Shown here piece after piece: positions 1-4,543 of a stretch of DNA of 5,750 nt. The stretch comes from JAIMBK01 sp040755215 (GTDB taxonomy: Bacteria; Bacillota; Desulfotomaculia; Desulfotomaculales; Nap2-2B), in NCBI GenBank assembly GCA_040755215.1, contig JBFMBG010000127.1, positions 1 through 5,750 of the forward strand, given 5' to 3'. How positions within the stretch are numbered: the stretch's first letter is position 1; each line of letters opens with the position of its first letter. The notes under the pieces are model-generated. The model had not been told where the DNA came from. It did not search any database and worked only from the letters and a program-made list of their open reading frames with translations. A program made the position numbers and the translations under genes.

Positions 1-34
1 AATCTTGACCACCTTCTTCGCCCCTTTCGCACCC

Positions 35-43
35 TGCTATAAT
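35..43 (+). promoter_or_regulatory. Extended -10 promoter element (TGCTATAAT)
   Basis: A perfect TATAAT hexamer lies at 38-43, preceded by TG at 35-36 with one base between, which is the extended -10 form that can work without a good -35. A TTGACC lies at 5-10, but 27 bases separate it from the -10, too far for a normal pair. Transcription would start near position 50, just before a GAGGAGG run at 61-67. No intact gene follows, so the promoter may have been separated from its original gene. Confidence 0.5.
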
Positions 44-88
44 CAAATATATGAAAAAGAGAGGAGGAAAAATACTGCTTTTGAAAAA

Positions 89-108
89 CAGGGAAAATTT
101 TTTCCCTG
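89..108. repeat. 20-bp palindrome, 9-bp arms (CAGGGAAAA / TTTTCCCTG)
   Basis: The left arm is at 89-97 and the right arm at 100-108, a perfect match with a two-base centre. It sits about 40-60 bases downstream of the predicted transcription start of the extended -10 promoter. The two-base centre and the absence of a following T-run argue against a terminator. The geometry suits an operator for a dimeric repressor, but no candidate regulator is identifiable. Confidence 0.45.
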
Positions 109-119
109 CCGAAATTTAA

Positions 120-551
120 AAGACGGCCCTCGCTTTTTACACCATTTACGGCAAAAGGTGGCTCGCCGTCTATTCCTCCTGGACGATTTTGCTCTGGGGT
201 TTCGGGTGCGGCAGCATCCTTTTTTGTCTCTACCGCCTGCCCTGGCTCACTTTCCTGCGGTACGGCCGGGATGAATGGCTTTTCTTCGTCTACATCGCCA
301 TCTTTTCATCAATTATCCCGTTCGGGTTATACATCAAGGGCCTGGAGTACCTGAGCGCGATAAAGGCAAATCTAACCAGCACCTTAGAGCCGGTGCTGGC
401 CGGTCTGCTGGCTTACCTCTTGCTGGCCGAGCGGCTCACCGCCTGGCAGGTGGCCGGCGGCGGTTTGATTTTGGGCGGGGTGATCCTGATTCAGCTGGCG
501 GGCACGCAAAAATCGGCCCAAAAAACCGCCGGAGGGGCGGAAATTTCGTAG
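120..551 (+). pseudogene. EamA/DMT transporter, C-terminal half only (5'-truncated)
   Basis: The reading frame from 120 to the TAG at 549-551 encodes about 143 residues matching the second EamA repeat of a drug/metabolite transporter. It starts with an YTIYGKRW motif typical of the beginning of that repeat and continues through about four hydrophobic segments. It ends with the usual EPV...LLLAERLTAWQ...GG pattern of the last two helices. Intact family members have about 300 residues and 10 helices in two repeats; here the first repeat is absent. An in-frame TAA at 117-119 lies directly upstream, and none of the sequence at 1-119 encodes membrane helices in any forward frame. The only in-frame start is a TTG at 189 without a ribosome-binding site, and it would remove part of the first helix. 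I conclude it is a deletion remnant rather than a half-size transporter. It converges with the toxin gene, 31 bases apart. Confidence 0.7.
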
Positions 552-582
552 CTGGGCACCAAAAAGCATTTTGCCTCTGTCT

Positions 583-843
583 TTATTTCCGGTAAACATC
601 TCTTCTGGGACCTACGTGGGTTATCACGTAGACTTTATTGGCAAAGTCGGGGCGAAATCTCACCCTCCATTTGCCCACTTTTAACCGCCACTCCCCCTTT
701 TTTCCGGTCAGTTTTTTTATATCGGCTGCCTCGGGTTTTTTAAGCAAAGCATCCAAGGCATCCCAGATCCGCTGTTTTACGACTTTATCCAGCTTGCCCA
801 TTTCTTTTAGAGCCGTCCTGTCCCATTCGATCCGCCAGCTCAT
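583..843 (-). CDS. RelE/ParE-family type II toxin
   Basis: This 86-residue basic protein has the RelE/ParE toxin fold signature. There is an N-terminal beta strand (SWRIEWDRTALKEM), then two helices with the KLDK...I...L..L pattern. Next comes K44-L-T-G, then strands WRLKVGKWRVRFR at 52-64 and a C-terminal VGPRRDVYR at 77-85. In RelE-type mRNA interferases the active site uses basic residues of these last strands and a near-terminal Tyr or Arg. R60, R62, R80, R81 and Y84 are the candidates here. The likely role is cleavage of ribosome-bound mRNA when the antitoxin is degraded. A ParE-like gyrase target cannot be excluded from sequence alone. Its ATG at 843-841 overlaps the antitoxin stop as ATGA, which implies translational coupling and explains the lack of its own strong ribosome-binding site. 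The length is normal for the family. Confidence 0.85.
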   Translation of the reverse strand: MSWRIEWDRTALKEMGKLDKVVKQRIWDALDALLKKPEAADIKKLTGKKGEWRLKVGKWRVRFRPDFANKVYVITHVGPRRDVYRK

Positions 844-1241
844 TTCCCAAAAATCTCCTTGCGGGCTTTTTCGTGGGAAACAGTGTGGCCCCGTAAGTAT
901 TCCCGCCAGGCCTCTTCAGACCGGGCATCTTCCTCTGGCGTGGTGGATTCGTCATCTTCTGGGGCCATCAGCAAGGTCCGGGCCACGGGATCCAGGTAAG
1001 GCTCCAGTTCGCTTTCTTTAATCCGCCACTCCCGGCCGGCTTTGCGCCCGGGCAAAAGCCCCTGGCGCAGCCATTGCCTCACTTTCCTGGGGCTAACGCC
1101 CAGTCTTGCGGAAGCCTGTTCAGGGGTCAGTTCCCTTTCCGCTACGCTGAGCACAAACTCCAAAAACCTCCTCACCACAGGGGTTTCTCTTTCCGGCAGG
1201 GCCTCGATCAAACGATACAACTCGTCCTTGGATACACTCAA
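840..1241 (-). CDS. Antitoxin with excisionase-type helix-turn-helix domain
   Basis: This 133-residue protein is the first gene of the toxin-antitoxin operon and has three visible parts. Residues 4-32 (ELYRLIEALPERE, then RRFLEFVL) form a helical segment like the N-terminus of DUF2281-type antitoxins. Residues 37-83 form an excisionase/MerR-like helix-turn-helix. Its landmarks are LTPEQASARLGVSPRKVRQW, a GLLPGRKAG wing and WRIKESELEPYL. Residues 84-133 are an acidic, probably disordered stretch ending in WREYLRGHTVSHEKARKEI, the usual shape of a RelB/Phd-type toxin-wrapping tail. It should neutralise the downstream toxin and repress its own promoter. The start is TTG at 1241-1239, supported by AAGGAGGGGG nine bases upstream. 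Family assignment of the N-terminal segment is by eye; the helix-turn-helix is clear. Confidence 0.8.
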   Translation of the reverse strand: MSVSKDELYRLIEALPERETPVVRRFLEFVLSVAERELTPEQASARLGVSPRKVRQWLRQGLLPGRKAGREWRIKESELEPYLDPVARTLLMAPEDDESTTPEEDARSEEAWREYLRGHTVSHEKARKEIFGK

Positions 1242-1250
1242 GATTGAATT

Positions 1251-1260
1251 CCCCCTCCTT
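1251..1260 (-). promoter_or_regulatory. Ribosome-binding site of the antitoxin (decides a TTG start)
   Basis: On the minus strand this reads AAGGAGGGGG and ends nine bases before the TTG at 1241-1239. No ATG or GTG in the same frame lies between it and the conserved SKDELYRLIEAL segment. The TTG is therefore the best start. Confidence 0.75.
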
Positions 1261-1282
1261 AACCAACTTTGTTAACATTCAT

Positions 1283-1295
1283 GTAAGTAGCTTAC
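1283..1295. promoter_or_regulatory. Inverted repeat GTAAG-TAG-CTTAC, possible antitoxin operator
   Basis: Five-base perfect arms flank a three-base centre, about 40 bases upstream of the antitoxin start. Antitoxins of this type commonly bind short palindromes in their own promoter region, and this is the clearest one here. The arms are short, and I could not identify a convincing -35/-10 pair beside it, so the assignment is tentative. Confidence 0.3.
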
Positions 1296-1307
1296 TCAGT
1301 GAAAGCT

Positions 1308-1329
1308 CTTTATATTTTCTTTATATTTC
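1308..1329. repeat. Tandem 11-bp repeat CTTTATATTT(T/C), two copies
   Basis: Two adjacent copies, at 1308-1318 and 1319-1329, differ only in the last base. On the minus strand each contains TATAAA, so one could act as a -10 element for the antitoxin operon. No good -35 is seen at 16-18 bases from either. The repeat abuts and overlaps the stop codon of the nuclease-like gene. Confidence 0.4.
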
Positions 1330-1870
1330 AGCCCTTTAAAATTAATTTCGCTGTCATTGTCACCAGGTTATCTTCCCATCCTTTTTTCGATAATTCTTTG
1401 ATCTTGTTTTTGATTTCACCTGGAGTGAATAATTTCCACCCATTTTGTGAAAAGTAGATTTTTATCTTTTGTTCATCGTTCGAATAAATCTTCCCGGCAG
1501 CCAGTGCATAATTAATTTTCGTGCTTTCATTAATCAGGCCTTTTTTAAAATAATCCTCGCGTAAATTTTGAGTCACAATATCCCGGTATTCCTTTTCAGT
1601 GAATAATCGATAACGCCTTACACCTTTTGGATTTCCGCCGGATACATCATTAAAGCGGACACCGGGGGAATCGAGGAAGGATTTAGCTTCAATCAATAAC
1701 AGCTCGTTTTCTTTGACATTCAATGCCACGAGATCGATCTCCGGCCTGGGCATAGTCGGTAAGTTAATCCTCTGCTTATCTTCCTTCGAAATATTAAGTT
1801 TCACAGATTTTCTGACCCAATACCCTTTTTCCTCCAAATATTGAGCGATAATGCTTTCAAACGCGTTCAT
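1328..1870 (-). CDS. Stand-alone PD-(D/E)XK-like nuclease domain protein, hypothetical
   Basis: This 180-residue soluble protein has no signal peptide or membrane helix. Residues 1-25 (FESIIAQYLEEKGYWVRKSV) resemble the leading helix and strand of restriction-endonuclease-like folds. Residues 43-64 then give PEIDLVALN, a short hairpin, and LLLIEAKS, i.e. D46 followed by E61-x-K63. That is the classical PD-(D/E)XK metal-binding arrangement, with an early Glu (E5, E13 or E14) as possible fourth residue. The C-terminal two thirds (RYRLFTEKEY, INYALAAGKIY, then a lysine-rich helix near the end) match nothing I recognise. The probable activity is DNA or RNA cleavage or binding, as in small defence or restriction proteins, but this is inferred from the motif only. 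The gene is clearly more AT-rich than its flanks and lies between a toxin-antitoxin pair and a methyltransferase relic. ATG start; a GGGAG run lies 13 bases upstream, a little far. Confidence 0.65.
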   Translation of the reverse strand: MNAFESIIAQYLEEKGYWVRKSVKLNISKEDKQRINLPTMPRPEIDLVALNVKENELLLIEAKSFLDSPGVRFNDVSGGNPKGVRRYRLFTEKEYRDIVTQNLREDYFKKGLINESTKINYALAAGKIYSNDEQKIKIYFSQNGWKLFTPGEIKNKIKELSKKGWEDNLVTMTAKLILKG

Positions 1871-1929
1871 CCTTCTTTTTTCTCTCCCTTTGGGTAGCGA
1901 TCAAATGAGATAGGTAGTGCCTGTTCTGT

Positions 1930-1978
1930 TTATAACATTTTTAACCCACATAGCACCCACCTGAAAAATTATAACATT
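1930..1978 (-). repeat. Direct repeat AATGTTATAA, two copies 39 bp apart
   Basis: Identical ten-base copies lie at 1939-1930 and 1978-1969 on the minus strand. The upstream copy forms the extended -10 of the promoter described above. The downstream copy reads TGTTATAAA and could be a second, weaker -10 or a duplicated regulator site. Just beyond, ACATTAACCC at 2034-2043 shows a related but imperfect word. Confidence 0.35.
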
Positions 1979-1996
1979 AAACCATCAAGCTTCCAA
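1968..1996 (-). promoter_or_regulatory. Promoter TTGGAA-17-TATAAT with extended -10
   Basis: On the minus strand TTGGAA lies at 1996-1991 and a perfect TATAAT at 1973-1968, separated by 17 bases. TG at 1976-1975 gives an extended -10. It points toward the nuclease-like gene, with a predicted leader of about 90 bases. This is the best full sigma-A-type promoter in the window. Confidence 0.6.
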
Positions 1997-2036
1997 TAAG
2001 TTGCCACTCAGGCATTTTACCAGAATGCTCGAAACA

Positions 2037-2342
2037 TTAACCCTTAAATATGCTTAACAGCCCGTGGGTGATGGCAAAGGATTTATTCATTTTGCATTTC
2101 TCGAAAACTCTCCCCGGCCAGTAGCGCATGGCTGTATAGGGCAAGTCGTAATCGCCCGCTTTTAGCGTTTCCCAATGTTTTTCCGGTTCAGTTTTCTAAA
2201 ACGGGATAAGTTCATGCAATAGAGCCAGGTTGACGATTACTCCGTCGTCAATTTCGGGCGTCCATCCAACCGTCTCATATCTGGATTTGAATGGCTCCTT
2301 CCAGAAATTGATCATTGCCTGATGAGCAAGTTTTCCGGTAAA
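2037..2342 (-). pseudogene. Relic of a BREX PglX/Eco57I-type DNA methyltransferase, C-terminal part
   Basis: The minus-strand frame from 2342 to the TAA at 2039-2037 translates as 102 codons with one interruption, a TAG at 2198-2196. The text is protein-like and collinear: GWTPEIDDGVIVNLALLHEL, then PF*KTEPEKHWETL, then AGDYDLPYTAMRYWPGRV and EKCKMNKSFAITHGL. I recognise this as the C-terminal tail found in large adenine-specific methyltransferases of BREX (PglX-like) and Eco57I-type systems. There, an xDDGVxVNxxPL motif is followed by a W..L..G.YDW..xAM..WPxRV..KC..xxSxAIAHGL block. The TAG falls where a Trp (TGG) would fit, so one base change explains it. A stop (2345-2343) and unrelated sequence lie immediately upstream, so the roughly 1000-residue catalytic part is gone. 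No start codon or ribosome-binding site serves it. The family call is from memory of the motif; the decayed reading frame is seen directly. Confidence 0.55.
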
Positions 2343-2377
2343 TTAATTAAGAAGTTACCTAAAATCAAGGGTTACAA

Positions 2378-2404
2378 AGTCCGGTTCGCACCGGATTATT
2401 TTTT
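2378..2404 (+). terminator. Rho-independent terminator-like hairpin before the hydrolase gene
   Basis: TCCGGT (2380-2385) pairs with ACCGGA (2390-2395) around a TCGC tetraloop, and the stem can be extended by a G-T and an A-T pair. It is followed by TTATTTTTT at 2396-2404. This is a compact intrinsic terminator on the plus strand. No intact plus-strand gene lies upstream, and the hydrolase ribosome-binding site begins only seven bases later. It could end an unknown read-through transcript or serve as a leader attenuator for the hydrolase. Confidence 0.6.
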
Positions 2405-2410
2405 GCCCGC

Positions 2411-2418
2411 AAAGGAGG
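2411..2418 (+). promoter_or_regulatory. Ribosome-binding site AAAGGAGG (decides the TTG start of the hydrolase)
   Basis: AAAGGAGG ends six bases before TTG at 2425, an ideal spacing. The frame from that TTG gives a basic then hydrophobic N-terminus typical of an export signal, which supports the choice over any later start. Confidence 0.8.
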
Positions 2419-2424
2419 AATACC

Positions 2425-3411
2425 TTGGTTAACAGACAACGTTTTTTGCTCGTCAAAACAATCATCATCCTCTTCATCATTGTGCCTTTGCTGCTGGGGA
2501 GCGCCGGCAGCGCCCGGCATGGCGGCCCCGGAGGTGTGCCCGGGGTTCCTGGAGGCTCTGTTGCCTTCCCGGCGAAAACGCCCGGCGGGTGGAGCACCGG
2601 GGAACCGGTTTTCGCGCAAAAGCCGGACTACCGGCCCCTGCAGCAGCAATTGCAGGAGTACGTGGCCGCCCAGCCGGGGGTTTACGGCATTTACTTTCAA
2701 GACCTCACCTCCGGAGCGGAGTTTGACCTGAACGGGGACGAACCCATCACCGCCGCCAGCACGGTGAAGGTGCCCGCGGTCCTTTACCTGAACCACCTCA
2801 TCGCGCAAGGCAAAATGAGCTGGGACGACCGGGTGGCTTACGACAGCACCCGCGATTACCAGGGCGGAGCCGGCATCCTGCAGTTTGCCGCCCGGGACGG
2901 CGATACCTATTCGCTGCGGGTGCTGGCCAACCTGGCCATCACCATCAGCGACAACATCGCCTACCGGATGCTGGTGCGCCACCTGGGCAAAGACAACCTC
3001 GCCCGGTTTATGCGCGATCTGGGTGGACAAACCGTTTTTCCTGGGGAAGAAAACATTACCACCGCCCGGGATATGGGCCGGTACATGGCAGCGGTATGGG
3101 AATTCAGCCGGAAATACCCCGCCCAGGGGAAACGCTTTTTGGATGACCTGGCCAACCCCATTTACCACGTAGGTCTGCCCGGCAAGCTGCCCCCGGAGGT
3201 CAAAGCGGCCCACAAGGAGGGGGACGTCTGGAGGGTGGCCAACGATGCGGGGATCGTGTTTGCCCGGCGTCCGTACATCCTGGTGGTCCTGTCCCAGGGA
3301 GAAACGGACGTGGATAAAGGATTTGCCCGCATTGCGGAGATTTCCCGGATGGTTTACGATTTTCAATGCCTTCCCCATTTTGAATCTTTCCGGGGACGTC
3401 CGGCCAGTTAA
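2425..3411 (+). CDS. Secreted or membrane-anchored serine hydrolase, class A beta-lactamase-like
   Basis: This 328-residue protein begins with a basic segment and a hydrophobic helix (residues 8-25), with no lipobox Cys. That suggests a signal peptide or N-terminal anchor placing it outside the membrane. A Gly/Pro-rich linker follows (31-58). The catalytic domain shows the Ser-x-x-Lys motif S112-T-V-K115 and the SDN motif S175-D-N177. A C-terminal segment HKEGDVWRVANDAGIV (263-278) stands in place of the KTG strand. The family (Beta-lactamase2, PF13354) includes beta-lactamases and many cell-wall or unknown hydrolases. Two departures matter: the KTG middle residue is Glu265, and the stretch between SDN and the following ITTARDM segment is about 13 residues shorter than in class A enzymes. 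Hence no clear ExxLN omega-loop glutamate is seen. I therefore favour a peptidoglycan-related or unknown hydrolase over a true beta-lactamase. Upstream is a terminator-like hairpin; a TAAAAT at 2360-2365 is a weak -10 candidate. Confidence 0.85.
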   Translation: MVNRQRFLLVKTIIILFIIVPLLLGSAGSARHGGPGGVPGVPGGSVAFPAKTPGGWSTGEPVFAQKPDYRPLQQQLQEYVAAQPGVYGIYFQDLTSGAEFDLNGDEPITAASTVKVPAVLYLNHLIAQGKMSWDDRVAYDSTRDYQGGAGILQFAARDGDTYSLRVLANLAITISDNIAYRMLVRHLGKDNLARFMRDLGGQTVFPGEENITTARDMGRYMAAVWEFSRKYPAQGKRFLDDLANPIYHVGLPGKLPPEVKAAHKEGDVWRVANDAGIVFARRPYILVVLSQGETDVDKGFARIAEISRMVYDFQCLPHFESFRGRPAS

Positions 3412-3508
3412 CAGGCTCTTTTTGGGCCGGTAATCCCAGGCAAAATTTTTTCTTTTTCAGGCAGGATTTTAACTGCCACAAGAAAAATACCTAACCAGGA
3501 GGCAAAAA

Positions 3509-4480
3509 ATGAACCATCCACTTGCTGGCGGCGCTCCCGGGACGCCCCGCCGGGAACCCCGGATCGCCTGGGCGGGACTCATCCCTTTATTTGTCGTCTA
3601 CCTCATTTGGGGCAGTACATACCTGGCCATCCGCCTGACCGTGCGGGAAGGAGCCGGCTTTCCCCCTTTCACTATGGGGGCGATGCGAACCGCCGCCGCC
3701 GGCCTTCTTTTATTAGGGGCGGCCTGTGCGCACAGCCGGCTTCGCTTAACGAAGGAAGAACTGTTTGTGCTGGCGGCATCGGGGATTCTTCTCTGGACCG
3801 GCGGGAACGGCCTGGTCATCTGGGCGGAACAGCGCGCCGCTTCGGGGTACGCCGCTCTCCTCGTGGGCTCAACGCCCATCTGGGTGGCCGCAATCGAAGC
3901 TTTTCTCGACCGGCGGCTTCCCTCCTGGTTGCTTGCCGGCTCATTGCTCACCGGATTCGCCGGCCTGGGTGTTTTAAGCCTGCCGCTCCTGGCCGCCGGG
4001 ACAAAAGCAGACTTTTTCAGCATCCTTGCCCTTCTGCTTGCGTCCGTCAGCTGGGCGGCGGGGTCAGTCCTGCAAAACAGAAAACCCCCGCAGATATCCC
4101 CGCTGGTCAGTTCGGGATACCAGCACCTTTTCGGCGGCCTGGGTTTTGCAGCGGCGGCGCTTCTTTTGCGCGAACCGCTTCCTCACCCGACGCCCGAGGC
4201 CTGGTATGCGTGGGGGTATCTCGTCGTCTTTGGTTCAATCGTCGCCTTCACTTCGTTCATCCAGGCGTTGCGTCTGCTCCCCACCAACATCGCCATGACC
4301 TACTCCTACGTCAACCCGGTGATCGCGGTGTTCCTCGGCTGGCTGATCCTGCACGAACCGGTAACGGCCTGGACAATGGCGGGAACTGCCCTGGTCCTGC
4401 TCGGTGTGGCCGGGGTCTTCCGCGATCGCACTTTTTTAACTTTTCAATCCGGCGGCAGGAAAAAATACTTTAAGTATTGA
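3509..4480 (+). CDS. EamA-family drug/metabolite transporter (DMT superfamily, YedA-like)
   Basis: This complete 323-residue integral membrane protein has about ten hydrophobic helices arranged as two EamA repeats. The first begins with LIPLFVVYLIWGSTYLAIRL, a hallmark of the YedA/RhaT-like branch. The second repeat ends with the YVNPVIAVFLGWLILHEPVT segment and a final AGTALVLLGVAGVF helix. A short cytoplasmic tail is rich in Lys and Arg. Family members export small metabolites or drugs, probably by proton exchange; the substrate cannot be read from sequence. The ATG start is fixed by AGGAGG at 3497-3502, six bases upstream. It lies 97 bp after the hydrolase and 63 bp before the MFS gene, all on the plus strand, and may be co-transcribed with the latter. 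It is homologous to, but clearly divergent from, the truncated EamA copy at 120-551, so they are not a recent duplication. Confidence 0.92.
   Translation: MNHPLAGGAPGTPRREPRIAWAGLIPLFVVYLIWGSTYLAIRLTVREGAGFPPFTMGAMRTAAAGLLLLGAACAHSRLRLTKEELFVLAASGILLWTGGNGLVIWAEQRAASGYAALLVGSTPIWVAAIEAFLDRRLPSWLLAGSLLTGFAGLGVLSLPLLAAGTKADFFSILALLLASVSWAAGSVLQNRKPPQISPLVSSGYQHLFGGLGFAAAALLLREPLPHPTPEAWYAWGYLVVFGSIVAFTSFIQALRLLPTNIAMTYSYVNPVIAVFLGWLILHEPVTAWTMAGTALVLLGVAGVFRDRTFLTFQSGGRKKYFKY
4464..4478. promoter_or_regulatory. 15-bp palindrome AATACTT-T-AAGTATT
   Basis: Perfect seven-base arms flank a single central T, overlapping the last codons and stop of the EamA gene and lying 66 bases before the MFS start. 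The one-base centre rules out a hairpin terminator with a simple loop. It has the shape of a repressor operator, possibly controlling the MFS gene. No promoter with good hexamers is visible beside it. Confidence 0.35.
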
Positions 4481-4508
4481 AGATCTAAGAGATAAAAAGA
4501 TTAAAAAA

Positions 4509-4519
4509 ACAGGGGACGG
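4509..4519 (+). repeat. ACAGGGGACGG word, possible REP/RAYT-type remnant
   Basis: ACAGGGGACGG preceded by an A-run matches a word I recall as part of dispersed repeats linked to REP-associated tyrosine transposases in Firmicutes and deltaproteobacteria. Only one half-site is present and no transposase is nearby, so this rests on resemblance alone. Confidence 0.2.
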
Positions 4520-4543
4520 GAGATTTAGGAAGGGGAAGTGAAC

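Larger units (their letters stand above)
1871..2036. other. AT-rich intergenic stretch with promoter and repeats
   Basis: Between the nuclease-like gene and the methyltransferase relic I see the extended -10 promoter and the duplicated AATGTTATAA word, but no recognisable coding remnant. A short minus-strand run of about 20 codons just after the relic's stop (ending in a TAA near 1979) is open but unrecognised. Confidence 0.4.

Noticed and set aside
5..43. TTGACC and TATAAT as a classical -35/-10 pair
   Set aside because: The spacer is 27 bases, far beyond the usable 16-18. Only the extended -10 is retained.
189..551. A complete 120-residue half-size EamA protein starting at TTG 189
   Set aside because: No ribosome-binding site precedes TTG 189, and the conserved frame extends upstream of it to about 120 with the YTIYGKR motif. 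The start is an artefact of truncation.
555..575. Possible bidirectional terminator between the EamA remnant and the toxin gene
   Set aside because: GGCA/TGCC and CAAAA/TTTTG pairings exist but cannot form one continuous stem, and no proper T-run follows directly.
2365..3378. A 337-codon open frame on the minus strand opposite the serine hydrolase
   Set aside because: It mirrors the hydrolase gene, whose catalytic motifs, signal segment and ribosome-binding site are clear. The antisense product is rich in Gly, Pro, Val and His with no recognisable domain, as expected from reading a GC-rich gene backwards.
3421..3457. Weak hairpin (TGGG/CCCA) followed by T-runs after the hydrolase gene
   Set aside because: The stem is only four canonical pairs plus G-T pairs, and the T-run begins five or more bases after it. 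It may contribute to termination but cannot be called.
3460..3477. GGCAG...CTGCC inverted repeat upstream of EamA
   Set aside because: Five-base arms with an eight-base loop and no T-run on either strand; this is likely to occur by chance.
3607..4473. A 288-codon open frame on the plus strand in another frame inside the EamA gene
   Set aside because: Its translation is Arg/Pro/Gly-rich without domains or a ribosome-binding site, while the overlapping frame encodes a full 10-helix transporter.
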